Shown one piece after another: positions 24,086 through 36,185 of a stretch of 64,000 bases of DNA (position 1 is the stretch's first letter; each line of letters opens with the position of its first letter). The stretch comes from Aphrophora alni (Eukaryota; Arthropoda; Insecta; Hemiptera; Aphrophoridae). Position numbers and translations under genes: made by a program. The notes under the pieces are model-generated. The model had not been told where the DNA came from. It did no database searches and saw only the letters and a list, made by a program, of their open reading frames with translations. The stretch is taken from positions 72,991,712 through 73,055,711 of the forward strand of contig OY740769.1 of assembly GCA_963513935.1 (NCBI GenBank), given 5' to 3'.

Positions 24086-24887
24086 TTATCTCAAAATCAG
24101 TTCTGACGTTTTGATAAACTCAGCTAGAGTTTTTGATAAACTCTAGCTTCTTTGGAGCTTAACAAAACGTATTGTTATCCATCTCCTGAAACACGTCGTT
24201 TCAAGAAAGAAACGTGACCGCTGTCGCGTTTATTTCAGAATTTTCGTGTAATTACTTGTGATCTGTAATATTCATTTGCGTGGGTTAGGCCATTGATGCG
24301 TGTCATAAACTAAATATTTTATAAAATTGATAAAATAGCTTGGAATGGTTTTGGCAAGAAGTTCGACTTTATATAATTGCTTCTCTTTTCATATTCACTC
24401 TTTTCAATAATTTACGAGTCAGTTCTTTTTTTTAGAGGGGGGGAGTGGAATAGTGACAGATTTTCTTTTTGCACACGTTAGGTTTTTATGGGTGTGTGAG
24501 GGTTAGACTGATTATTAAAAAAATATATATATTAACTAATAAATATTTAGACAAATTCACTTATAAAAAAACTCATTAAATCGATTACCCAATATCATTC
24601 AATAAATAACAAAACCCTTAATAACCGTTGTCAAATTCCAAACCAAATCCCTCCATATATTGTAGCTTATCTGGGACAATAAACGTTGTAACAACCATAA
24701 ATTAAATAAATCAATGTTTAACTGCCTGTCATAACGATTATGTGATGGAGTAGGAAGTTACAAGCTTAGATTAGCAGTTAACCGACGTCGGTGCAACCAG
24801 AATGCATTCTATTGCATTTCCTGGGTGCTCAAGGCCAAACGCTGCTATAGCCTTATCTGACCTTGGACCTCGTCAAAGCTCATCTAT

Positions 24888-24996
24888 CATATTATAGCAA
24901 GTTCACACCAAGATTTGCACTAACTTTCTTTGTATTGTTTTTCACAATGTGTGTAACTGTGTCAAGGTTATGTTGGTAAAGTTAGGTTAGGTTTGA
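24888..24996 (+). repeat. diverged repeat pair R2, copy 1
   Basis: Shares AGATTTGCAC.AACTTTCTTT, then GTATTGTTT, CACA.TGTGT, GTCAAGG.TATG and a terminal TTAGGTTAGGTTT with the copy at 28260-28371, with indels between blocks. It ends in two units of the insect telomere motif TTAGG. Confidence 0.75.
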
Positions 24997-27369
24997 TCGT
25001 GTGTTTTGGTGTTATAATCAAAATAATACGATGATCGGTATAACTACACTAGGTATATTATCAATCTGTAAGACAGTAAGTGTGAAGCATGTTTTAAATT
25101 TATGTTAATACAATTTGTGAAGAACAGTGGATCAGATTTCGGACTAGCCACTTAATAGAAGTCAGAATTCGGCCTAATTATGTGTGAAGGAAACACTGTT
25201 TTCACAAATTATTTGATACAACTACTGGTTTAGAGCTGTACTGGTCATTTACAAGTGACAAACTCTAAATTGTGGATTATAACAGTGTTTGGATTATCCC
25301 TTGTCACAAAACAATTTTTTTCTAAGTGTTCATATTCCCGAATTCAGCTCCGTGTTTGAATTTCATTCTGATGTGATTGAGGTCTCTCCTATATGTGATA
25401 TACCCTACCATTTGGCATTTCGACTGTGTACTATTTGTGTGTTCAGTAGTCACGGCCAAACGTGTGTACCTTTTGTTATGAGATAAGTTTTTTTTTGCAA
25501 TTAGGCTGAATGATGATTTATAATGTTTTTTAGAAATGTTATTTCCGTTTTAAAATGGCGACCCGTAAACGGTCAATATACGGTTTACAGTTATGAGCAC
25601 GGGTGCTTCGACTATACTACAGCCGCTGGTTCTTTACACTTGGATTTTTGGTGACACACCGGATAGACAGTGAAAATGGTAACGTTGTCGTATCGCACTG
25701 CCCCTCTACGGCCGCATATCTTAGCATCACGCCAAAACTGTTACGTATTGGTCAGTTTGTGTTATGCTTCGTTCCAGTGACAGAGTGAACCATTTAAACT
25801 GTAAATGTAAAATTTCATTTAATCTAAGCAATTGAAAAGTCTCTAAAGTTTTTGCAGAATAAATAAATAGGTACTCCATTATAATGATAACATATGTGAT
25901 TCAAACGAATGCTTGAAACAATCTGTAGCACACTCTGTGGTTTATTTCAGTGTGTATTAAATTATTTATTTGATATAGAGAAATAATTTTGTTCAAATGA
26001 TGACTCGAAAACCGATACTTTATTGTTAGACTACTTCTTGGAACGGAGCCAACGTAGCAACGTTGCCAGATTGTGATATTTGCAAGTGCAAAGAACGAAC
26101 GGCTGAAGTATTAAATGTGATGATGTGCCGAGGTATAACGAAGCAGTTGTACGAAAACAAAACTACACATTGAACTACTTCTAATATCTAATCAATCCCT
26201 CTGAAAGTTTTAACCTGACCCCAAAATATAAAGCTTCTACGCTCACTACTTTATTGATGTTTTTATAGAGTTACAAAATTATCGTATAAATTATTATAAC
26301 ATAATGTAGCTAAAACTTGATGGTCAAGCATCAAAGTGAATTAGTCTGATCGTTTACGCTTCCAATCAATTGGGTCACCAGTTAACGAGGCCCACCAGTA
26401 GCGGGGACGAAGGTTTATTTTTCATTTAAGATAGTCAGTATTCCAGGGTATACTGTAATATTTATTATCACTGTGATCCAAGCAGTAGCCATATTGGGTT
26501 ACAAGACAGATTGTCAAGGAGTGAGTTTTACTGTACACAAAACCACAACTAATCCCCTGGTTGTGAAGTAGATAGCTTCAGTAACTCAAGATATTACATA
26601 ATTTGTAAATTTTGAATTTGTTATAGATTAGGTTAGGTAAAATTTATTTTGGTAGTTACTGATAATGGTTATTATTGGGAGCGAAACAGTGATTTTTATT
26701 CAGGGAAAAATTCGGACATAACCAATAATTGTATTTAACACATCAGGGACTTACTAGGAGAGTTTACACGTTTATTAAAATTTCCCAACAACAAATTTAA
26801 GAAATGAAAGCGCATATATGTGGTTGATTTTTATATGTTTTCTGATATATTTTTAACGGAATTGTTATCACATTGTATTTTATGTGCGCATACAACGATT
26901 AGTTTATTTTGCACCTGGACTACTGCTTGTTTTTTGTCAAAAACGTGATCGTTTTGGCTATTGTTACTTTCTCACATACGTAGTAGTCTATATAAAGACA
27001 ATTATGTGATGGGTCAAAAAATCGACATCCTCTGAGCCCAAAACAGTGGTTTTTGGAATTGTTTGTCTGTTTATTATCTGTGCACTTGTGGAGTGCTCTG
27101 AAGCACAAACATGTGGAACGATTTTGATGAAATTTGGTATATCGGTATGTGTGAAACTATTATATGTAGGGCCTACAGTATATTTATGTAGGATGGTATT
27201 ACAACCATATCTTGAGACAGTGTTTCTGTTATTGGTTTGATAACTAAAAATTTGGAAGTAGTTGCCATAAAACCAAAACACAAATTCCTATTTTCTCACA
27301 TTTACTTATTTTGATTAAATTTTGCGAGAGAATGTACTCCCCCTCCAAATACATGTTCGGAAGTTTGGT

Positions 27370-27393
27370 AAAAAAAAAAAAAAAAAAAAAAAA
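27370..27393 (+). repeat. poly(A) run, 24 bases
   Basis: A clean run of 24 A. No recognisable retroposon body or flanking target duplication was found, so it may be a retroposon tail remnant or simple slippage. Confidence 0.95.
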
Positions 27394-28259
27394 TGTACAT
27401 AGCAGTATTATAAAATACCAAAATTTGTGTTTATAAAAAGGGAAAAGAGAAAATTCGCTTCTCACAAAAACTGTTTTTGAAACTTACAACGCTACGTACT
27501 TTTCATTGTGTGGTTAAATTAAGTTGTATTCGTTATACAAAAACTATAATATATATGATTTCGTCCTACAATTTGCCAGATGAAAAAAGGTATACCTCGT
27601 TATTACCACATCCATACTCACTAAAAGTGAGTCCAAGTATTTTTAAAAAACAACCGATTTTGAGATCTTTTGTAGAAAAATTATTTTCAGATTGAAAACA
27701 TAGTAATTTTTACAAATGTCTGTCAACATAGATCTCATAAAAACAGCTTATGCTTACAAAGTAACTAAAACGTTTTGTTTGAAATATAAACTACAAAGCG
27801 GAGTTACCGACACAAGAGAATGTACAATATATTGAAGTTTTAATTTCTGACTATATATATATATATAGAAATTTTCATGGAGAAAACATCGTTATTAAAA
27901 TTTTTGTGATTTTATGCATATATCTATGTACAAATTACAAACTTCTTGGAATGGTTGTGTATAGTTTTAAAACTTGTCTTTGTTAATAGATGTGCTGTTA
28001 GCATTTTACAATATATTAATGGATCAATTTTTTAAAGGAAAATATTAATTTCACCTCAATAGTTCATAAACCATAAAAAGCTAATCAAATGGGAAGGTTT
28101 TGTACCATAGATTCTAATCTATTTGCTAAATTAAGTTAAAACTTCTATTTTTGTAAAATTAGGCCTACAGCAATTTTATAGAATTTTAACAAACAAAGAT
28201 TTTCAAGGTTTTGCAAATCTATATGGTGTCACATGCTCGAAAATAATCAACGCACATTA

Positions 28260-28371
28260 ATCATATTGTATAGTAAGCGCGCAGAAAGATTTGCACAAAC
28301 TTTCTTTGTATTGTTTCCCACACTGTGTTCGACTACGTCAAGGCTATGATAATAAATGTAGGTTAGGTTTC
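28260..28371 (+). repeat. diverged repeat pair R2, copy 2
   Basis: Same block order as the copy at 24888-24996, direct orientation, about 3.4 kb away. Flanking sequence on either side is unrelated, which points to dispersed repeat copies and not one long segmental duplication. Confidence 0.75.
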
Positions 28372-31300
28372 AGCGAGTTTTTAAGTCTGGCATAGAACGG
28401 CGAGAGAATAAAATGTAATAATTTAATGATATACATTTTAAGGCACACAGCACTCTGGAGGCTATACCTATTTAATAATAATGAGTGATATGTACACTCC
28501 AGGCAAGTTTCATCGTACTGCGGCCACATAAACCGATGTATCATTTATAATTTTAATGATGCAATGGGGGATCTGGTCTACAGGATATTGGAAGAAAAAT
28601 AATTCGGAAATTTTTTATACCCTATTAGATATATTTATAAATTTACCATTATCGTATTATCACATTACAATACTTGATTATCCATCCATAAAACCTGGAA
28701 ACATATTAATAGATTAGATATGCCTATTTCATACAGTTTATATAAATACAAAATCTATTTATACTGTATATTTTATATAAAAATACATTATTTGTACATT
28801 AGGGAATTGGTGTATTGAAATATTAGCAATTCATGTGTATTCTTTTATTGAAACGCTGATAACAGTTGTAACTGTGAAATGTTCACACATTGGAGCAGTT
28901 TAACAATATTTTTGACATACTATACTATTATTAGGTAATTTTTGAAAACTTGCCACCCTTATTATTTAAAAACGGGAAAAGATATTCATAATCCATTCTC
29001 GGGACAGTTATTCACCTTTAGGACTTTAGAAAGAACCTTAGAATACCTAATTACAAAATATTAAACCACTTCCCACCACTTCTCAAAAATGCGAAGTGGG
29101 CACATAAGGCTTGTGATATCTCAAATTAAAGTCCCTTAAAAATCACCATTTTCTGTTATAAGAAAATAATAATCGGCCAACGTATTCATTCGTTACGCTC
29201 AAAAATATTAGTTTGCAAGTTATTTTCCAAAATTTTATAAAAATAATATTTTGCACTATAAAAATATATTTTACAAAGTTTAATATTTAAGATTGGACAA
29301 AGTCAACAGCATGTATTGGAGAAGTTTTACTGTTTTCATGATATTAAAACTGGAACAAAGAAAATTTAGGTAAGTCTACAATACTATTTCCTTGAGTTTG
29401 AGAATGTCTTTTCATTTAGTCCGAACTTCTATTTCTAACAATTATTAACCTAAATACTTTTCCTTGTACTACCCCAACAATAATTTATTAATGTTGTCAG
29501 AACTGGTATGGAAATATTATTTCTGCGAAATTTTTTATTATAATTAATTTAATGATAAGAATTCAGTTTTCCTTGGTGCCATCAACTAAGCTATTTTAAT
29601 TGTGCCAATAACTATTTTTATAAAAAATTTCAAAATATCATTTTTGAACATAGGGTTTTAAAATTTTGTAAATAGGTATTTCAAGATTACCCCAAAAGGT
29701 GAATAAACTATCGAGAGAACATCTATGTATATCTCTTTCCGTCTTTTAAATAATAAAGGTGGTAAGTTTTTACAGAATCACTCTGTACCAGGTACCTAAA
29801 AAGCGTCATCCTCTAAATTTCGAATGATCAAATACAAAAATCACTTTTTTTTCGGAACTTTTATGAGAATTTAGAAAACTTACTTTTAAGGCAATTCCGC
29901 CCCCCTCCATATAATTTGGGTTATTAGGGGGAACTGATATTTTTGCACTGTAACTCCTATCACATTATATATGATTTTAAAAGGAATATCGATTAAAATT
30001 TGCTCTAATTAAACTTGCTCCTATTTAAAATTATAGCTGATCAAATTTAAAATAGAACCGCTACTTAAAACAGTTTTTTACTTAAGCTTGAAAGACTTGA
30101 GGCATTACGGAAGATGCAGTTAACAAGTGAATGAATGAGAAAAAACATTAACAATATAATATTCGCCAGGAAAATCTATTACGGCTTGTAGCCCAGAACG
30201 AAATAACAATTTTTGGAGGTTGTGGGGCTCAAATAGAATTTTACAAAATATTTCGCGTTATACCTCATTATAAAGCTCATTAAAGAAGTAACCAGTACTG
30301 CAACTAGCGAACTATAAGCTAACGTTAATTTCACATTATAAGCCCCTGTTTTAACTGGGTCAACTAACTGACCGATATCAAGTTTGCAACACTATTGTTT
30401 TTTAAGTTCAACCAGGAACCGAATATAAACCCTCCCTCCATACGTGATCATTAATCCACCACAAAAAATAGTTCATTATTGCCAACAATCTTCAACAGGG
30501 TTTTACTTGTAAAAACTACTGTTTTAAACAAATTTAGTTACCACGTTTGTAGTCAAATTCCCTTTTCTGAAAAAAAGGGAGATTCATATCTCTATTTTAA
30601 TTTATGATTGGCTGATGTCTCATAACATAATGAATGGAGTGGTTTTCTCTACTCATTATATCTTGTTGTATCGTACAACAGTGATTAGCATTTAATTATT
30701 TTATGTAGTCGAAAAAAAGAAAGAAAGAAATGAAAGGGTGAGGCAAAATTGACATATATGACAAAAGTTAGCTTCCTTGGTTCTGTAAAAGGTGACCTTC
30801 CCTAAAAAAACAGGATATGTTGGCTCGGATAAAAATATAGATTATTAATTTTCAAAATCACAACGATTTTCAAATTTCAAAATAATGATTTTTGAAAATA
30901 ACTTTAACTATAGATCATAGTCCCACAGTACGTAAATTTGTGCAGCTTAAAAATCGAAACTAAACTGTTCAATTAATTAATTGTTTTGTTAAGTTGTCTC
31001 TCGAATGATATGACAAAAACTGTTAAAATTGGCGTCAATTTCAATTTGGCTTGTTTGTAATTCGTGAATTTCAAGTACTTATCTTAAGTTAAGTTACTCT
31101 TTTAAATTCCTTAGATGATACATTTTGAAGATTTGACACTCAACTAATAACGCTAAGTTGTTTTGTTGTTTTTGTGTATAAGTTACGTTGCTCACCTTGA
31201 CCTTGAATATCATACATGGAGATCACCAATTGCACAAACCGATTTATTATAATGTTGTAAATATAAACCTACTGAGGGACCAATTTTTTATACTCATCGA

Positions 31301-32060
31301 ATAGTGAAACATAATTTACGAGCTAAATTTGACAATAATTCATTTAAAATTCCAAATCTAGATCCTATTTTTCCATTTTTTAAGTTATAGTTTTAACAAA
31401 TTTGTTTAATAATAACTCTGTTATTTTAAATAGCAGAAAACGCGTTTTAACATTATTGGATACAAATCTGAAAGTTGAAATGACCTAGATATTGTGTATA
31501 ACGTTTGGATGAGAAATTATCGTTAAAATTTTTTTTTGAAATTTAATAATCAGCCGACTATTTACCGATTGAATTTCGTTGTCAATTTACGATCTCTCTC
31601 TGTAAAAAATTCTATTAATATTGCTCAAATGGGAAGAACCGTTAGAAATTTCATGGTATCAAGTGTGGGCTTGTGCAAGAGCTAGAATTTCTTTATTAAA
31701 AATTCACTAATACAATAAACACGATTGATTGTTGAGAAACAGTATTTTTAAATACCATATGCTAAGCGTTTTAGTTATAGAGAAAAGAGAAATAAATTGT
31801 AGGTCAAACAACATTCAGTTAAATTAACAGTCGGTTAAATCCAATAGGTAAATTGAGGACTGGCAAGACCGTTAACGATATCAGTTGACACATTTTACTA
31901 AACACGCAATCACAATATATTGATGCATTTTCGCTACATGCAATATTATCATACTATATGTCAAGGTTAAATTTGAGTAGTCTATTCATATTGTATTTTA
32001 GTAAAAGTGACGTCATATAATGGTATCAAGGAATTTTTTACCTAAATAAATATTGAATTT

Positions 32061-32290
32061 GACTTGTGAGATAATATTACATGAATAAAACTCGAACACA
32101 ACATCTCACAAAATTACGTTTACTTAATCAAACGCGTTTCAACGACAGAGTTGCCATCCTCAGCGATATTTGAGATGCAATAACTAAACTATAACTCATT
32201 TGTAGCTCAAATATTACTAAGGATGGCGACTTTGTCGTTGAAACGCGTTTGATTAAGTAAACGTAATTCTTGTGAGAACTTGTGTTCGAA
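32061..32290. mobile_element. fold-back (hairpin) repeat with CGCGTTT core
   Basis: Left arm 32092-32178 and right arm 32201-32289 are inverted copies, about 87 bp each with a 22-bp spacer. The shared core includes AAACGCGTTTGATTAAGTAA and AGGATGGC(A/G)ACT(C/T)TGTCGTTG. A single arm plus left flank recurs at 22966-23110. It is non-coding. Long arms with a short loop suit a fold-back or MITE-type element; no target-site duplication could be assigned. Confidence 0.85.
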
Positions 32291-32477
32291 TTACTTTCTT
32301 CTTCCCTAGGGTTCCCAAGAACCTTGCTTAAAATTACGTAGCATAGGAAATGTTTTAGTAGCTGAAATATCCGGTGTCAATTTCATTGCGTTCAAAAAAG
32401 TGACATATTTTCGCCCGCCTGTACACTGAGCTAAGCTGAAGAGTTTGGAAATTTAACTAAAATTCTATATCTATATA

Positions 32478-33094
32478 CAGAATGATTCAAACAGGTGTGA
32501 TCGTTGTTTTATTCGATAAGTACAAAAGTTACAAACAAAAAAGTTAAAGGTGATCCCCAGGATTTTTTGAGTTAAAACTAGAGTTATTACCAAATGTTCA
32601 CATCACCCTCCATCTTCCAATTTGGCGGTAAGCTATAAAAAAATTTTTAGGAATCCCTATTTTTTAGGGGATCTTGGATAAAACTCAAAATTATGAGTTT
32701 TTTAATATGGAATATTTCTCAATATCTCTAACAGTTTAGAAGGTAGGTTAATGTTGAGCACTTAATGTTTCAAAAATTCGCAAATCCAAGCTTTTTCCAG
32801 ACAATTTTATTTTTATTTTTCAAAGTCAAATTCAGGTGAAATTTAAACTAGAACTAGGTTAAAAGATGTAATGACACTATTGTTATTTTTATTTGTTCTG
32901 TATTTTGAGGAATAACAGAGTTATCGATAGAAAAAATATCATAATTTTCTTGTAATTTTCTGCAGGAAAATGGCGGGTAATATGAACAATTTGGTAATAC
33001 TGTAGCTCTAGTTTGAAATAAAAAAATCCAGGGGTTAACTCTTAAAGTATTTTTATGTAATAAAACAGCGGTTACACCAGTTTCAATCACTCTG
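32478..33094. mobile_element. MITE with ~140-150-bp terminal inverted repeats, 617 bp
   Basis: The left end starts CAGAATGATTCAAACAGGTG and the right end is its inverted counterpart (CAGAGTGATTGAAACTGGTG on the minus strand). Both are flanked by TA (32476-32477 and 33095-33096). Homology continues inward through TGTTTTATT, CCC(A/T)GGATTTTTT, AAACTAGAG.TA and ATTACCAAAT.GTTCA to CC.CCAT.TTCC, about 140-150 bp per arm with many differences. The centre is non-coding; the open frame at 32854-33090 (minus) is a shadow of the right arm. TA duplication and CAG ends suggest mobilisation by a Tc1/mariner-type transposase. Confidence 0.9.
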
Positions 33095-33099
33095 TAAAA

Positions 33100-34155
33100 G
33101 CTCTAACCGTCTCGTTAAAGTCCATTAGAAATTCTGGAAGTAGAGATATGAAATTCGTCGGTTAAATTCTTACCATAATGTAAGGACTCCGTGTGAAAAA
33201 GTTTACCAAAATTTAATACCAAAGTGTTAAAAGAGGTAAAATGTGTTTTCACAGGTTTCCCAATATCTTTTAGGCAAGATAAACTTGGTTTTTCCTTTCA
33301 TAGATTACCTATACAAATGGCTAAAAACACAATCTCTCAACTTAATCACAGTTTTAAAACAGATAGTGTAGACAAACTCGTATGTTCTGAATATTTATTT
33401 TTTACCTAACTAGGTATTTGGAGATAATTCTGTCACAAGAAAATCTATTTTTAAAATCGATTAAAATTTCAATTCGGCATAAAGTAATGAAATCCAAAAA
33501 TGTTAAATATTTTAAAATTAACAAAAGTTTTTTAGATCAAATTGTAATGAAAGTGAAGATTGTATACGTGAATGTAAAATTAAAGATGGATGTAAAAAAA
33601 ATTACTGCGATTGCGAACAAACTGAAAATTCTAAAATGAATCTTGACCACCGTCGGGTTTGTTTTGAGTATTTCTAAAATGCCTGATAACAGTATTTTGT
33701 TAAAATTCGGTATTGCATATTGGTGTCATGAACTTTCGCACTTTATCAAAATATGACTAAATTCGATTTGTCTGGTTTTAGAAGTTTTAAGCGGCGGCGA
33801 ATCGATTTATTTCCTCTATTAACCAATAATTCCTGACTAGGAATTTCCGGGATATCTGTGGAATATTTTTTGTTTGTTTAAATGCGTGTTGTTTGTAATG
33901 TTGAGCACAGCTTTTTGAATAACAAAAATTATAAAACTTCTCAATATCAAGTAGCCTACGGAAATATTTAAATTAAAAATTAAGTAAGTTACATGATCAC
34001 GAGCATTGGTCAACCTCCAATATCAGTCTTAACAACAGATATTTTTCAGCAATAGGAGACAACACTTAATCTCCTTCACTATTTCTCACATTGCATTATG
34101 CTGTATAGATTATCATTTGGAAGAAAACGTAGAGTCTCGTAGATTTTGTTTTTTT
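33100..34155. other. non-coding AT-rich stretch
   Basis: No gene or repeat was recognised. Two short plus-strand frames at 33224-33639 are Lys/Ile-rich, as expected of chance frames in AT-rich DNA. Confidence 0.55.
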
Positions 34156-34159
34156 TTCA

Positions 34160-34430
34160 AAAGACCTGTAATCGGCTTCCTATAGGGATTACAGGGTCTT
34201 GACAATCCTGAAGGAACCTAGTTGAATCTATACCTTTTTACACCTAGTCTTGAGGTGATCCCTTTCTTTCCTATCAGGTTTCTCTTGATCAACTCTTGTT
34301 CTCTTCCGACCCTGACGCTATTGGAGTATTCGAGGTCTAAGTTTCTTTATTTTATACTCTTTTCATCTTCTTATTTTTATAAGGCGATGTGACTGAAAGG
34401 TTTTTCGCTTTTAAACAAGGGGGAAAATAT
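34160..34430 (+). repeat. dispersed repeat family R1, copy 2
   Basis: Long copy of the five-member family. Clear blocks: TGATCCCTTTCTTTCCTATC, GATCAACTCTTGTTCTCTTC, CGACCCTGACGCTATTGGAG, TATTTTATACTCTTTTCATC, TATAAGGCGATGTGACTGAA and CGCTTTTAAACAAGG. Same orientation as copies 1 and 3. Its left part (from 34160) includes a local inverted CCTGTAATC / GATTACAGG. Confidence 0.85.
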
Positions 34431-35252
34431 TTTCCTTATGAGAAGGAGGAAATTTGTCCTGCTCATTTGCAAGTCTTGTAGCTTCAGTTGGTATGTATAT
34501 ACAATTGGACAAACTCGCTTAGTTTGTTTATCAATTTATTTAGAAAGTTATCACAATTTTTAGGCCATTTTGTATATTTGGGTTAATTTAAAAAACGGTA
34601 TCGTAGATAGATGAGTAAAATTTGAATTAATTCAGCTTAACAAATTCTACAGAATGTCGCCAAAATAATAAATCTCGGGGGAAATAATAATAATGTGAAT
34701 AGTAAATAATGGAAAATAATAAATCTCGTGAATTAAAATTGTTTTGAGAATTTTGACCGCATTGTTGAATGAGTTCCAGGGAATCAATATAACTGGTTGG
34801 CAAACTCATTTATCGGGTAGGCCAATTGTTGAGTCACATTTGATTCCGTTCGGATAAATATTTTAGTAAAAAAGTGTATACAGTTCATATATACATTATA
34901 AAGAACATTCATTTTAATCTTGTTCTGGAATTCTCTTAACATGAAAAAACCCTTGTTCCAAATAACTGCCAAAATGTGCCTCATTATGCGATAATTTAAA
35001 CTAAGAAGAAAAGAAATTTAAAAAATAATAAGTTTATCTTCCGGAAGGTAAACCGTTCTGTGAAAAAAAATCTGGCAAAGATATTTCGTATTTCGTAATG
35101 ATATATCATAATTACGGCATACCAACTAACACAAAAGATTTTACATTACTTTATCCCTATACTGAATAATTTTAGAATAACATATTCACAGGCTTGCTAT
35201 GTAGGTATAGAATACCATAATAATAAGTTTAACCTTTAGTATGAAATGCTTT

Positions 35253-35310
35253 GGGAACCCCAAGATTTTAGTGACTCGAGTTTTGCGGTGAAATAAATCT
35301 TGGGTTTCCC
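35253..35310. repeat. inverted repeat, 16-bp arms
   Basis: GGGAACCCCAAGATTT at 35253-35268 pairs with AAATCTTGGGTTTCCC at 35295-35310, with one mismatch and a 26-base loop. An alternative smaller hairpin uses CTTGGG and CCCAAG within 35299-35314. No promoter or coding context is visible. Confidence 0.85.
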
Positions 35311-35954
35311 CAAGACAGTAAGACAAAGTACTTCACATTAACATTATCTAGCTGTGATAGCAACTGTCATTTTCTCAGATAATACATATTATTTATCTAA
35401 AATTTCACAAACTACTGCTGCAAACACCACCAAATTTTTAGAATAAATATATTGACGTATATATTTACCTGTATATAACTAGTAACCTCCTAGTCCGTAT
35501 AAATATCTCGTATCATCAACAAAGCTCAAGTGTGCATGTGTGCCAATAAATTTTATTGTTTTTATTGCTTTTCATTTGTTCGATTATTCAAATTTCCGGA
35601 CTAACTGCAATAAGACCAAAATTCAAAATTAGAATTTTCTTTTAAATAGCCCAAACAATGTTGGTGGAATTTTGTTAAAAAAGAAACAGAAGAAAGTAGC
35701 CTGTATGCCTAAGGGACCAAACAGAACGTGGTTTGCTATCTACCATAAAGTCTGTCAGGAGGTATTAGTTAAAAAGGGGAAATGAACTATTAGCTCCGTA
35801 GTAAAAGTTCAAATATCTTAAAATCTATGTTAGCTATTTCAATATAATACTGTTGTAATGATAGAAACCAATATGCAAAAATAAACGAAAATAAAATTAC
35901 AGTTATTCTGAAGAGGGAAAAATTAAGCTATTGGCGGTCAGTAAATCCCTAAAT

Positions 35955-36185
35955 GGCTCACTAAAGTGAGTAAGGTCTCAATGATGGAGGATCTAAACTG
36001 TTTTTTTCACGTAGACTTGAGTTAGATTCCTCTCTTTCATCTTTCCTATAAAGTCTCTCTTGACCAATTTTTGTCCGACTCTGACCCTTTTAGAGTATTT
36101 GAGGGCTAGACTAAGATTCTTTGTTTTATCTTCTTTTCTTCCTTTTTTATAAACGAGAGATTTTTCGCCTTTAAGCAGCAAGCGT
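35955..36185 (+). repeat. dispersed repeat family R1, copy 3
   Basis: Starts with the palindrome CTCACTAAAGTGAG at 35957-35970. The family blocks follow: GATTCCTCTCTTTCATC, CTCTTGACCAATTTTTG, CCGACTCTGACCC, GAGTATTTGAGGGCTA, a TTTTATCTTCTTTTCTTCC stretch and CGCCTTTAAGCAGCAAG. The minus-strand open frame 35993-36217 is a shadow of this copy. Confidence 0.85.

Larger units (their letters stand above)
24090..32060. other. mostly non-coding stretch with repeat fragments
   Basis: No gene was recognised. Visible items: a short local duplication (TTTTGATAAACTC...CTAG) at 24110-24150; a diverged repeat pair at 24888 and 28260 (separate entries); a somewhat GC-richer patch at 25540-25800 that shows no motif; and a run of 24 A at 27370-27393. 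The 64-codon frame at 27046-27240 has a hydrophobic start but lies in sequence resembling common arthropod repeat tails (GGAACGATTTTGATGAAATT), so I do not call it a gene. Confidence 0.5.

Noticed and set aside
27046..27240. 64-codon frame with a hydrophobic, signal-peptide-like start
   Set aside because: The underlying sequence resembles widespread arthropod repeat tails, and the rest of the peptide has no Cys pattern or domain; no gene call is justified.
32854..33090. 78-codon minus-strand frame
   Set aside because: It lies in the right inverted repeat of the MITE at 32478-33094, so it is a shadow of a non-coding element.
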